NCBI RefSeq assembly: GCF_014764365.1
Contig: NZ_CP061718.1
Span: 2,806,501-2,870,500, forward strand
DNA: 64,000 nucleotides
Source of the DNA: Roseococcus microcysteis
GTDB lineage: Bacteria > Pseudomonadota > Alphaproteobacteria > Acetobacterales > Acetobacteraceae
Reading direction: 5' to 3'
The notes below the pieces were generated by a model, which saw only the letters and a list, made by a program, of their open reading frames with translations, ran no database searches and was not told the origin of the DNA. The position numbers and the translations under genes are program-made. Each line of letters starts with the position of its first letter. The stretch's first letter is position 1. Of the stretch, positions 53,311 to 63,400 are shown piece after piece.

Positions 53311-53331
53311 GCGCCCTCAAACGCCGGGCGC
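53311..53331. repeat. Short palindrome shared with the element after ktrA
   Basis: GCGCCC (53311-53316) and GGGCGC (53326-53331) form a 6-bp stem with a 9-base loop between two permease genes. Bases 53313-53331 match 31527-31545 at 18 of 19 positions. Given 70% GC, a single such match in 64 kb is not rare by itself; both copies being intergenic and palindromic makes a repeat family plausible. Confidence 0.4.
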
Positions 53332-53373
53332 TTTGCGGCCGGATACTCGTGGCGCGATTCCGCTCCTGCCCGG

Positions 53374-54450
53374 TCATGCCTCCGCCCTTCGCACCCAGCG
53401 CACGCGATACAGAAGCAGCGTGTCGCAGCCCAGCACATAGAACAGCAGCAGCCCCTGGAAGACGCGCGTCACGTCCAGCGGCATCTGCATCATGATCTGC
53501 GCGTTCTCGCCGCCGATGAAGGTGATGGCCAGGAACACGCCCGCGACAAGGCACCCCACGGGATTCAGCCGGCCGAGGAAGGCCACGATGATGGCCGTGA
53601 AGCCATAGCCGGGCGAAAGCCCAGGCTGCAGCATCCGCACCGTCCCCGCGGCCTCCAGCACGCCGGCCAGCCCGGCCAAGCCCCCCGCGATGGCAAAGAC
53701 CGTCCAGGTGAGGCGCTTCGCGTCGAAGCCCGCGAAGCGCGCGGCGCGCGGCGCCTCGCCCACCAGCGTGATCTCGAACCCCTTCAGCGTGCGCGCCACC
53801 AGCACCGCCGCCAGCACCACCACCAGCAACATGATGGGCGTGCCGAGGTTCAGCCTTCCGCCCTCCATCAGCAGCGGGATGGTGGCCTCGGGCGCGAAGA
53901 CGACAGTCTGGGGCATGTTGAAGCCCTGCGGGTCGCGCCAGGGGCCGCGCACCAGCCAGTCGAGCAACAGTTCGGCCACATAGACCAGCATCAGGCTGGT
54001 CAGGATTTCATTGGCGCCGAAGCGCGTCTTGAGCAGCGCCGGGATCAGGGCGAAGAGCGCGCCGCCCAGCGCGCCCATCACCAGCATGGCGGGCAGCACC
54101 CAGGCGCCGGCGCCCGCGCCATGCGTGGCCACGGCCAGCCAGCCGCCCGCCATGGCGCCCATGAGGAACTGCCCCTCGGCGCCGATGTTCCAGTTGTTCG
54201 AGCGGTAGCAGAGCGCCAGCCCGACCGCGATCAGCACCAGGGGCGTGGCCTTCACCGCCACCTCCTGCAACCCCCAGAGGTCGGAGACGGGCATCACGAA
54301 ATAGACGAACAACGCCTCCAGCGGGTCGCGCCCCATGGCGAGGAAGACCAGCACGGCCGAAACCAGCGTCAGCCCCACCGCCAGCACAGGCGAGGCCAGG
54401 GTCAGCGCCCATGGCGTCTCGGCCCGGCGTTCCAGGACGAGGCGCCTCAT
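53374..54450 (-). CDS. ABC transporter permease (BMP/nucleoside type)
   Basis: A 358-residue permease of the BPD_transp_2 type, the larger of the pair. Family features are ALCYRSNNWNIGAEGQFLMGA (core SNNWNIGAEGQF), LKTRFGANEILTSLMLVYVAE (core FGANEILTSLMLVYVA) and a late SPGYGFTAIIVAFLGRLNPVG. Together with the shorter permease it should form the heterodimeric channel. The ATG overlaps the ATPase stop (ATGA). Confidence 0.9.
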   Translation of the reverse strand: MRRLVLERRAETPWALTLASPVLAVGLTLVSAVLVFLAMGRDPLEALFVYFVMPVSDLWGLQEVAVKATPLVLIAVGLALCYRSNNWNIGAEGQFLMGAMAGGWLAVATHGAGAGAWVLPAMLVMGALGGALFALIPALLKTRFGANEILTSLMLVYVAELLLDWLVRGPWRDPQGFNMPQTVVFAPEATIPLLMEGGRLNLGTPIMLLVVVLAAVLVARTLKGFEITLVGEAPRAARFAGFDAKRLTWTVFAIAGGLAGLAGVLEAAGTVRMLQPGLSPGYGFTAIIVAFLGRLNPVGCLVAGVFLAITFIGGENAQIMMQMPLDVTRVFQGLLLFYVLGCDTLLLYRVRWVRRAEA

Positions 54451-55949
54451 GCGGCACCCCCCATCCGCAGGCCTATGGCCTCGCGCGTCAGGCCGCCCAC
54501 GGGTTCGGCCGGCGAGAGCCGGCCGTGGAACAGCACCGCGATGCGGTCGGCCATCTCCAGCAGTTCATCGAGATCCTGGCTGATGACCAGCACAGCCGAA
54601 CCCTCCCGCGCCAGGTCCAGCAGCGCCTGGCGGATCAGCCCCGCCGCCCCCGCATCCACCCCCCAGGTGGGCTGCGACACCACCAGCAGGCCAGGCTTGC
54701 GCAGCACCTCCCGCCCCACCACGAATTTTTGCAAGTTGCCGCCGGAAAGCGCCCGCGCCTCCGGGTCGCGCGGGCCTTTCCGCACGTCGAAGGCGCGCGT
54801 CACCGCATCCACCCAGCCCAGCATCCGCCCGCGATCCAGCATTCCGTGGCGCACCATGCCGCTGGCCGCATGGCCGGAGACGAGGGCGTTGTCGGACAGT
54901 GTCAGGCGCGGTGCCGCGGCATGGCCCAGCCGTTCCTCCGGCACGAAGGCCGCGCCTCGGCGGCGGCGGGCGTTGATGTCGGCGCGGCCCACCGCCGCGC
55001 CATCCAGCACCACCTGCTCCGCGCGCGGCGCCAGCACCTCGCCGGACAGGGCAGCGAACAGCGCCTCCTGCCCATTGCCGGCCACGCCCGCGATGCCCAG
55101 CACCTCGCCGCGACGCAGATCGAGCGAGACCTCCTTCAGCCCTACCCCATGCGGGTCATCGGCTGGTGCGGACAGCCCGCGCACGGAAAGCCGCACCGGC
55201 CCCCCGGGCGGTGCGGCGGCATGGCGCAGCGCGGCCACCTCGCTGCCCACCATCATGCGCGCGAGGCTCGCGGCCGTTTCCGCGCGCGGGTCGGTGCGCG
55301 CCACCACCCGGCCATGGCGCAGGATGGTGGCGGTCTCGCAGAGGCGCCGCACCTCCTCCAGCTTGTGCGAGATGTAGAGCACGGCCCGCCCCTCCGCGCG
55401 GATGCGGTCCAGCGTGGCGAAGAGGCCCTCGCTCTCCTGCGGCGTCAGCACCGAGGTGGGTTCGTCCAGGATCAGCAGACGCGGGTCCTGCATGAGGCAG
55501 CGCACGATCTCGATGCGCTGCCGCTCCCCCACCGAAAGCCGCCACACCTCGCGCGCGGGTTCGAGCGGCAGGCCATAGGCGCGCGAAACTTCCGCCAGGC
55601 GGGCGGCGATGCGCGGCACGGGCTCGGCGGCGTCCAGCGCCAGCGCCACGTTCTCCGCCACGGTCAGATTGTCGAACAGCGAGAAGTGCTGGAACACCAT
55701 GCCGATGCCCAGGGCCCGCGCCGCGCGCGGCTCGGGCAGGTGGACCGGGCGGCCTTCCCAGGCAATGTGCCCGGCTTCCGGCTGCAACAGCCCATAGAGC
55801 ATCTTCACAAGCGTGGACTTGCCCGCGCCATTCTCGCCCAGCAGCGCATGGGCCTCGCCGGGCATGACGCGCAAATCCACATGGTCATTGGCGATGAGCG
55901 CGCCGAAGCGCTTCACCAAACCGGTGGCGTCGAGCAGCGGCGTGCTCAT
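54447..55949 (-). CDS. ABC transporter ATP-binding protein, two ABC domains (BMP/nucleoside type)
   Basis: A 500-residue tandem ATPase like RbsA/NupA. The first domain is complete: Walker A GENGAGKSTLVKML near residue 38, signature LSVGERQRIEIVRCL, Walker B LLILDEPTSVLTPQE. The second domain has the expected degenerate P loop (GVAGNGQEALFAALSG), signature LSGGNLQKFVVGREV and LLVVSQPTWGVDAGA, so one site probably hydrolyses ATP poorly. It overlaps the molybdopterin-subunit gene upstream and the permease gene downstream by ATGA. Confidence 0.93.
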   Translation of the reverse strand: MSTPLLDATGLVKRFGALIANDHVDLRVMPGEAHALLGENGAGKSTLVKMLYGLLQPEAGHIAWEGRPVHLPEPRAARALGIGMVFQHFSLFDNLTVAENVALALDAAEPVPRIAARLAEVSRAYGLPLEPAREVWRLSVGERQRIEIVRCLMQDPRLLILDEPTSVLTPQESEGLFATLDRIRAEGRAVLYISHKLEEVRRLCETATILRHGRVVARTDPRAETAASLARMMVGSEVAALRHAAAPPGGPVRLSVRGLSAPADDPHGVGLKEVSLDLRRGEVLGIAGVAGNGQEALFAALSGEVLAPRAEQVVLDGAAVGRADINARRRRGAAFVPEERLGHAAAPRLTLSDNALVSGHAASGMVRHGMLDRGRMLGWVDAVTRAFDVRKGPRDPEARALSGGNLQKFVVGREVLRKPGLLVVSQPTWGVDAGAAGLIRQALLDLAREGSAVLVISQDLDELLEMADRIAVLFHGRLSPAEPVGGLTREAIGLRMGGAA

Positions 55950-58204
55950 CGCCCGTGCAGCGCGGCCCAGAGCTTTTCCGGCGTGGCCGGCATGGTGATT
56001 TCCGCACCCACGGCGTCACGGATGGCGGCCATCACGGCCTGGGGGGCCGCGATGCAGCCCGCCTGGCCCGTGCCCTTCACGCCCAGCCCGTTCGCCTCGG
56101 TCGGCGCATCCTCGCGCAAGCTGATGTCCAGCGCCGGCAGATCGGAGGCGCGGGGCAGGCAGTAATCCATCAGCCCCGCCGTCAGAAGCTGGCCGCTCTC
56201 CGCGTCATAGCGGATGGCCTCCAGCAGCGCCTGGCCGATGCCCTGCACCACGCCGCCCTGCACCTGGCCCAGCGCCAGCATGGGGTTCAGCAGGCGGCCA
56301 TAATCATCCACGGCGGTGTAGGCGCAGAGGGTGCATTCGCCCGTCTCCGGGTCCACCTCCACCTCGGCGGCATGGGCGCCATTGGGGAAGGTGCAGAGGT
56401 CGAGCGCGTGGCGCGCCTCGCCCTCCAGCGGCGGTTCCTCGGCGGCGAGTTCGGCCAGTGTCACACTCGCGCCATCGGCCAGGGCGAAGCGGCCGCCGGC
56501 ATAGTGCAGGGATTCGGGCGCGGTCTGCAGCAGACGCGCGGCGCGGCCGCGCGCCTCGGCCAGCAGGTTGTGCGCGGCCTGGCGCATGGCCTCGCCGCCC
56601 ATGTGCAGGCTGCGCGCGCCGCCATGGCCATTGCCGAAGGCCACCAGGTCCGTGTCGGCCTGGATGTAGCCAATGCGCTCCATGGGCAGGTCGAGCTGGT
56701 GGGCCACATATTGCGGGAAGCTCGTCTCGTGCCCCTGCCCGTTGGACTGGGTGCCGATGGCGAGCGTCACACCCCCCTCCGCGTCCACGCTCAGCTTCGC
56801 CCATTCGCCGAAGGCGCCGCGCGCGGTTTCCAGGAAGGCCGTGAGCCCGAAGCCGCGCCGCTTGCCCTGCGCTTCGCTGGCCGCGCGGCGGGCGGGGAAG
56901 CCCGCGCGGTCTGCCAGCGCCGCGCATTCCGTGAGCCTTGCGGCGAAGTTGCCATCCCGCAGCTCCATGCCCAGCGCGGAGCGATAGGGGAACTCACCGA
57001 TCATGTTGCGCGCCCGCAGCGCGGCCGCATCCTGCCCCATGGCGCGGGCGGCGTGCTCGATCAGCGTCTCGATGATGTAGTTCGCCTCAGGCTTGCCCGC
57101 GCCGCGATAGGCCTCCATGGGTGCCGTGTTGGTGAAGGCGCCGCGCACCGTCATGTGGATGGCGGGGATGGCATAGACGCCACCCATGGCGGTGGCCGCC
57201 GCGTTGGTCGGGCAGTGCGGGCCATTGGCCGAGAGATAGGCCCCCATCTCCGCCACGCCGTCGAAATCCAGCGCCAGGAACCGCCCCTCCGCATCCAGCG
57301 CCAGCCGCCCCCGCCCGTGCAGGCCGCGCCCATGGGCCGAGGCCGCGTAATCCTCGCCGATGCGGGCCGTCCAGCGCACGGGCGCACTCAGTTCGCGGGC
57401 GGCGTGCAGCAGGCAGACATGCTCGGGAAAGGCCACGTTCTTCACGCCGAAACCGCCGCCCACATCGGGCACGACCAGGTGCAGCGCCTCGGGCGGCAGC
57501 TTCATGGCGGCGCAGAGCTGGCCACGCATGGAATGCACATTCTGCCCGTTGACGATGAGGCTGAGGCGCGTGGCCTCCGGCACCGCCACGGCCGCCCGCG
57601 GCTCGATGGGCGCGCAGGTGACGCGGGGGTTGGGGATGTCCGCCTCGACCACATGGGCGGCCCCCGCGAAGGCGGCCTCCACCGCCGCACGGTCGCCCTT
57701 GTGCCAGAGGAAGGCGAGGTTGCCCGGCGCCTGTTCGTGCAGGGTGGGCGCGCCCGGTGCCAGCGCCGCGTCGTGGTCCGTGACGGCGGGCAGCATGTCG
57801 TATTCCGCGAGGATGAGTTCCGCCGCGTCCTCGGCCTGATGCGCCGTCTCGGCCACCACACAGGCCACCGCCTCGCCCACATGGCGCACGCGGTCCAGCG
57901 CGAGCGGCGGGTGGTCCGGCTTCACCAAGGGCGTCTCCGCCGCCAGCACGGAGGAACAGGGCAGGCCGCCGATGCCCGCCTCCGCCAGCATGGCGCCCGT
58001 CAGCACCAGGCGAACCCCGGGGGCGGCGCGGGCCGCCGTCACATCCAATGCCAAGAGCCGCGCATGGGCGTGCGGGCTGCGCAGGAAGACGGCGTGCAGC
58101 GCGCCCGGCTGCGCCAGGTCGTCCACATAGCGCCCCTCGCCCTTGAGGAAGCGCGCATCCTCGACGCGACGGATGGATTGGCCGAACAGGCTGATGGCGT
58201 TCAT
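55946..58204 (-). CDS. Xanthine dehydrogenase family molybdopterin-binding subunit
   Basis: The large subunit (752 residues) of a molybdenum hydroxylase of the xanthine dehydrogenase/CoxL family. Opening GQSIRRVEDARFLKGEGRYVDD, GGGFGVKN (cofactor loop), EAYRGAGKPEANY (form II/XDH type) and the C-terminal cofactor segment are clear. The C-terminal segment reads GVKGTGQAG, where the catalytic glutamate is normally in GVKGxGE. No iron-sulfur or FAD subunit genes are nearby. It leads an operon, coupled by ATGA, with a BMP-type importer, which suggests oxidation of an imported purine-like or heterocyclic compound. Confidence 0.9.
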   Translation of the reverse strand: MNAISLFGQSIRRVEDARFLKGEGRYVDDLAQPGALHAVFLRSPHAHARLLALDVTAARAAPGVRLVLTGAMLAEAGIGGLPCSSVLAAETPLVKPDHPPLALDRVRHVGEAVACVVAETAHQAEDAAELILAEYDMLPAVTDHDAALAPGAPTLHEQAPGNLAFLWHKGDRAAVEAAFAGAAHVVEADIPNPRVTCAPIEPRAAVAVPEATRLSLIVNGQNVHSMRGQLCAAMKLPPEALHLVVPDVGGGFGVKNVAFPEHVCLLHAARELSAPVRWTARIGEDYAASAHGRGLHGRGRLALDAEGRFLALDFDGVAEMGAYLSANGPHCPTNAAATAMGGVYAIPAIHMTVRGAFTNTAPMEAYRGAGKPEANYIIETLIEHAARAMGQDAAALRARNMIGEFPYRSALGMELRDGNFAARLTECAALADRAGFPARRAASEAQGKRRGFGLTAFLETARGAFGEWAKLSVDAEGGVTLAIGTQSNGQGHETSFPQYVAHQLDLPMERIGYIQADTDLVAFGNGHGGARSLHMGGEAMRQAAHNLLAEARGRAARLLQTAPESLHYAGGRFALADGASVTLAELAAEEPPLEGEARHALDLCTFPNGAHAAEVEVDPETGECTLCAYTAVDDYGRLLNPMLALGQVQGGVVQGIGQALLEAIRYDAESGQLLTAGLMDYCLPRASDLPALDISLREDAPTEANGLGVKGTGQAGCIAAPQAVMAAIRDAVGAEITMPATPEKLWAALHGR

Positions 58205-58303
58205 GAGGCGAAACTAGCCCCGGATCGGCTTCGGTGGAATCACCGAAGCCGCGCAGCCGCCGCCAGGACGGGCGGCGGCTGCCGCCCGCGCCCGTTTCGC
58301 CTC
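58205..58303. terminator. Nested palindromes between chemoreceptor and molybdopterin-subunit genes
   Basis: The whole 97-base gap is built from perfect inverted repeats. Outer arms GAGGCGAAAC (58205-58214) and GTTTCGCCTC (58294-58303) enclose two hairpins. One has 10-bp arms at 58227-58236 and 58241-58250 with loop GAAT; the other has 12-bp arms at 58253-58264 and 58271-58282. Read on the minus strand it follows the chemoreceptor stop codon, so it probably ends that transcript, although no T tract follows. The leader of the molybdopterin-subunit gene lies within it. Confidence 0.6.
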
Positions 58304-60389
58304 AGGCGGCGCGCATCTGGGTCAGCAGGGTGCTCAACTCGCCCCGCAGCCCCTCGCCCTGCTGGGCGATGTCGTCGGTGGTGGCGGCCAGGCTGGTCAG
58401 GGCGCCCTCGGCGGCCTGGGCGCCCTGGCCCACCTCGTCCATGCGGGCGGCCACGCGGTCGGTGCCGGTGGCGGCCTCGGCCACGTTGCGCGCGATTTCG
58501 CGCGTGGCGGCCCCCTGTTCCTCCACCGCGGCGGCGATGGCGTTGGCGACCTCATTGATCTCGGCCACCACCGTGCCGATGCCCTGGATGGAGCGCACCG
58601 CCCCCTCCGCCGCACCCTGGATGGCGCTGATCTGGGCCGCGATGTCGCCGGTGGCGCGGCCGGTCTGGGCGGCGAGGCTCTTCACCTCGCTGGCCACCAC
58701 GGCGAAGCCCTTGCCGGCCTCACCCGCCCGCGCCGCCTCGATGGTCGCGTTCAGCGCCAGCAGGTTGGTCTGGCCCGCGATGTCGCTGATGAGGCGCACC
58801 ACCTCGCCGATCTTGGTGGCGGCCTCCGTCAGGGCCGCCATGGTGGCATCCGTGGCGCGCGTCTCCTCCATGGCGCGGCCGGCCACGCGGGCGGCCTCGG
58901 CCACCTGGCGGGTGATCTCGCTGACCGAGGCCGAAAGCTCCTCGGCCGCGGCGGCCACGGTCTGCACATTGCGGCTGGCCTGGTCCGCGTCCTGGTTCAC
59001 CGCATCGGCGAGGCGCGCGGTCTGGCCCGCCCCGGCGCGCAGTTCGGCGGTGGCGCCGCGCAGCACCTCCACGCGGTCGGCCATGGTGTCGAGCGCGGTG
59101 CCCAGCGCCGTCTCGATCTGCTGGGCCACCGAGGCGCGCGCCCGGCGGGCCTCCTCGGCGGTGGCGGTGCGCTGGGCGGCCGCGGCCTCCTCCAGGGCAC
59201 GCGCGCGCAGGGCTTCCTGCCGCAGCGTGTCCAGGCCGCGGGCGAGGGCGCCGAATTCATCCGTGCGCGCGGTGGCGGGCACAGGGTCATCATAGGCGCC
59301 GGCGGCCAGGCGGCCGGTGGCCGATTGCAGGCTGGCCAGTGGCGCCAGCACCCGGCGCAGCACCACCCACACCGCGACGGCGAGGAACAGCAGCGTCCCC
59401 CCCAGCACGGCGATGGCGGCGATGGACTGGGCCCGCGCCTGCGCGATCAGCGTGTCCGCACGTTCCTGCGTCACCAGGCTCGCCGCGTCGCGCACCAGCA
59501 GCAGGCTGCCGATCTGCGGCGTGGTCCGCTCAATGAAGGCGGACGCCGCCATACGGTCGGCCGAGGGCTCGGCCTGGGCCGTGCTCAGCGCGCGGAACTC
59601 GGTGAAGTAGGCGGTCCGCGCCGCCGCCACCGCGGCCGCGAGGCGCGGGTCCGTGCGGGTTTCGGGCTCGGCCTCCAGCAGGCGCCAGGCGGAGTCCACC
59701 GCCCCGCGCGACTGCGCGACGGCCGCCTGGTTCTGCGGCGTCAGGCCACGGTTCGCGGCGATGGCGCCGGCCACCGTGCTGCGTTCCTGCCCGGAGGCGT
59801 CGCGCGCCAGCCAGCTCGCCTGCTTCAGCATGTTCAGCCGCGCGATCAGCGGATCATGCTCGCCGGCGGCGGCCAACAGCGAGGACCAGATGCCCTGCTG
59901 CGCGGCCACGAAGCGCGAGAGTTCGCGGTGCATCCCCCCGCGCGCGAATTCCGCGTCGCGCGCCTCGTCCGCCAGGGCCATCTGCGCGTCGGCGCGGCGG
60001 CGCAGGGCCTCCAGCGGCGCGGTCATGCCCTCCAGCTCCTGCAGCATGCGGACGGTCTCGGGCAGGCGGGCCTCGCGCAGGTGGACCAGCGCCTCCGCCA
60101 GCTTGGCCTGGAACACGCCGCGGTGCCGCGCGATCACGCCGCGCGCCGCGTCACCGACGGGCGTGGTGGAGGCCAGCGCCGCATTGCTCTGGGCGCGTTC
60201 CAGGAGCAGCTCGAACAAGCCTTCGTTCAGGCGCGCGGCGGCCTTGTTCATCTCGGCGGCCGCCCGATGCTCCTCCCAGGAGGTCCAAGAGGAACGCAGG
60301 GTGGAGGTGGCCGGGATCAGCGCCAGGATGGCCAGCACGAGACTGACCCCGAGAATCGGCGTCCGGACGGAGCCAAACAACTTGCTCAT
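58302..60389 (-). CDS. Methyl-accepting chemotaxis protein
   Basis: A 695-residue chemoreceptor. The first membrane helix is about residues 8-28, then a long periplasmic, mainly helical sensing region to about 320, and a second helix ([19 protein letters not shown]). A HAMP domain follows ([21 protein letters not shown], core [17 protein letters not shown]). The cytoplasmic signalling domain has its conserved hairpin [20 protein letters not shown] with KSLA following. I start at ATG 60389 (MSKLFGSV); an ATG 11 codons upstream is possible. No CheA/CheW genes are in the window. The ligand is unknown. Confidence 0.92.
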   Translation of the reverse strand: MSKLFGSVRTPILGVSLVLAILALIPATSTLRSSWTSWEEHRAAAEMNKAAARLNEGLFELLLERAQSNAALASTTPVGDAARGVIARHRGVFQAKLAEALVHLREARLPETVRMLQELEGMTAPLEALRRRADAQMALADEARDAEFARGGMHRELSRFVAAQQGIWSSLLAAAGEHDPLIARLNMLKQASWLARDASGQERSTVAGAIAANRGLTPQNQAAVAQSRGAVDSAWRLLEAEPETRTDPRLAAAVAAARTAYFTEFRALSTAQAEPSADRMAASAFIERTTPQIGSLLLVRDAASLVTQERADTLIAQARAQSIAAIAVLGGTLLFLAVAVWVVLRRVLAPLASLQSATGRLAAGAYDDPVPATARTDEFGALARGLDTLRQEALRARALEEAAAAQRTATAEEARRARASVAQQIETALGTALDTMADRVEVLRGATAELRAGAGQTARLADAVNQDADQASRNVQTVAAAAEELSASVSEITRQVAEAARVAGRAMEETRATDATMAALTEAATKIGEVVRLISDIAGQTNLLALNATIEAARAGEAGKGFAVVASEVKSLAAQTGRATGDIAAQISAIQGAAEGAVRSIQGIGTVVAEINEVANAIAAAVEEQGAATREIARNVAEAATGTDRVAARMDEVGQGAQAAEGALTSLAATTDDIAQQGEGLRGELSTLLTQMRAA

Positions 60390-60446
60390 GGAGAGAACCT
60401 TGCAGCTATTTCGCCGCAGCATGCCCCCGCGTCCCTGAATCCGCGC

Positions 60447-63400
60447 TTAACGTCGCGTTGGCGCCTCCGGCTCGCCGCCCAGGTCGAAAAGGCCGCGCAG
60501 GAAGCCCGGCGTCAGCGCGGCCAGCGGGTTCACCGTGATGGTAGGGTCCTCCGGTGGGCCCTGCGCGCGGAAGGTGGCGGCGAAGACCCCGCCGCCCCGC
60601 TCGGGGCTGAACAGCCGGCCGACCAACGGCAGGTTGCCCAGCAGCGTGTTGAACACATAGGCGGGCACGATGGTGCCCTCCATGTCCAGCACCGCGCGCT
60701 CCCGCAGCAGCCGCCCTTGCGCCGTCAGCCCCAGCGAGGCGGAGAAGGCCCGCGCCTCGTTCACCCGCAGCACGTCCGGCTCCAGCACGAAGGGTACCAC
60801 GGCGCGGGTGAAGACAAGGCCATTGCCCCCCTGCATGGCCTCCAGCACGCCGAACAGCGTCATGGCCTGCAGCAGCTTGCCCAGCGCCGGCGCGTCGCGC
60901 ACCACGAAATTGTCCAGCTCCGCCGTGCCGGAGAGCGGCGCGCCGGGCCGTGTCTCGGTGTATTGCCCGGTCAGCGCCAGCCGCCCGCCGCGGATCGAGG
61001 TGGTGATGCCCAGCGCCCGCAGCACCGCGCCGCCATCCTCCGCCACCGCCCGCACCTGGCGGACATTGCCGCGGCCGGGTGTCAGCGCCGCCTCGAAGGC
61101 GCCGCCGCCGCGCGCGGTGCGGCCGCGCAGCGTGGCCTGGCGCAGCACGCCGGCCGTATCCATCCGGCCCGTGGCCTGCACGGCGAAGATTTCGCGCTGG
61201 GGGCCGACCAGCACCTGGTCGAAGCGCAAATCCAGGTTCAGCGGCGGCTGTTGGCCCTCGGTGGGGGCGGGACGCTCGCTGGAAGGCGTGCTGGGCCCCA
61301 GCACCGGCCGCAGGTCGAGCAGGGGGCCACGCAGCGTGATGCTCCAGGGTTCGTTCGGTCGTGCGCCGGCCCGCGCATCGCCCACCAGGCGCGAGGCGCC
61401 GAACACCGTCTCCTGCAACTCCACCCGCTCGATACGGTTGGCGCGGGCCACGGCGCGGGCGCGCAGCGCGAGTTCCAGCGCCTCGATCCGGATGCCCTCG
61501 ATGCTGGTGAGCTGGTCATTGTTGAGGCGCAGCGTCGCCTCGGCCTGGCCGGGGCTCCCCTCGGGCTTCTCCCAGCCCAGCGGCGGGAAGGCCAGCACCG
61601 CATCGCGCAGATTGCCCGTCAGCGCGTAGCTGGCCTGGCCGTTGCGCCGGCGTTCGCCCCGCGCCTCGATGGCCACGGGCCCGCGCAGCAGCGCCCCGGC
61701 ATCGAGGCCGAGTGCCGCCAGCTGCGCCGCCGTGGGTCGCGCCGTCAGCGTTTCGCGCGAGACGACCTGCGTGGCCGGCCCGGCGCGGTAGTCCAGCTCC
61801 ACGCCGAAGCGCAGCGCGATGCCGGCCAGCGTGCCGGTGCCGCTGCCGCGCAGCCCCTGCATGTCAGTGGTGAGTTCCGCCGTGGCCCCCTCCAGGTCGC
61901 GCCCCAGCAGCAGGGAGGCGACGCGCCCCTGGGTCAGGCGCGCCTCGGCGCGCAGCTGCATCTGCTCGGTGCGGAGGTCCGCCAGCAGGGGGAAGTCCAG
62001 TTGCAGCCGCCCGTTGAACTGTCCTCCCCGCACGTCGATCGGAAAGGGCCGGCGGTCGAACAGCGCAAGGCGCGGGTGGCGCAGCACCGTCACCAGCCCC
62101 GTCAGGGGGCCGGACAGGTTGAAGGACATCTCGGCCGTGTCCGGCTGGCCCGGCGGCGCGAAGGCGAAGCGCAGCGTGGACTCGCCCGCCTGGATGCCGC
62201 CGGCCTCGGCCGCCAGCGCGCCGCCGCGCGTCTCCACCACCACGCCATCCCGCGCGAAGCGGGCGCGGCCGGTCACGCCGGCGACGGGGGGCATGGGGCG
62301 CAGGTAGTGGACGGTGGCGCCTTCCACGCTTGCCTCGCCCTCCAGCGCCTCCAGCCGCGCCTCGCCCAGGGCTTCATTGGCCGAGACGCCGATGCGCCAC
62401 CGCCCTTCGGTCAGGGTGCCGGCGGTGATGTTGGTGGTGATCCAGTCCCGCGCGCCCCGGACCACGCCCTCGGGCCAGAGCCGGGGCAGTTCCGCGAAGC
62501 GGGCGTCGTTCAGGCTGAGCGAGACCTCGCTGGCCCAGCGCCCCTCGGCGAAGCGCGCCGCACCCGTGGCGGCCAGCCGCGTGGCCGCGCCCCCTGTCTC
62601 GGGGGCGGCCAGATCAAGGTGCAAGGCCTCCAGCGTCACCGCGCCGGGGCCGAGCGAGGCGCTGACCGCCGCCTCCGCGACCTGGAGGGCGCCCATGCCC
62701 GGAGGCGTCACCTCGGCCTCCGCCAGCACCAGGTCCGCGCGGCCGCCCACCACGGCCCAGCGCGTCAGGTCGGGCGCGGTGGTCACGTCCAGAAGCAGCG
62801 CCGCCTCGCGCAGCACGCCCCGCTGCAGCGCCAGCCGCGTGGCCTCCCGCGCCTCGGGCGCGAGCTCGGCGGGCCAGAGGCGCGGGATGGTGGTGATGTC
62901 CAGCTCGCCCAGGTTCAGCCGTGCCCGTCCGCCCCAGCCCGGCGGCCTGCGCTGGAGTTCCGCGCTGGCCTCGATGGGCTGGCCCGCGGTGCCGGGCAGG
63001 CGCAGCATGGCGCGTTCAAGAATGAGGCTGTCCGGCGTGGCCAATGCCTCCGCTTCCAGCGCATCGAAGGGGAGTTCGAGGCCGGGCGCGGGGCGCAGCC
63101 TCCCGCCCTCGGCGGCTTGCAGCGCAAGGCCCAGCCCGTGCACCTGGCCCTCGCCATCCATGCTCAGGCTGGCCTGCACCGCGACCGGCGCGTCCAGCAT
63201 GGTAAGCGGCGCGAGGAAGGGCAGAACCGCGGCCAACTCCGGCGGGCGCAGCACCGGCAGGTCGAGGCGCAGATGCACCTGGGTGGGCTCGCCCTCGGCC
63301 TGGGCGGAGACATGGACGGGTAGGCGCTTGGCGATGCCATCGGCGCCGATCGTCTCCAGCATGGCCTCGCCATCGGCCTCCAGCCCGCCCTCACCGCCGC

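Noticed and set aside
59325-63323. A 1,332-residue open frame on the plus strand
   Set aside because: It is the antisense shadow of the AsmA-like and chemoreceptor genes; its sequence is low-complexity Arg/Gly/Gln/His with no recognisable fold.
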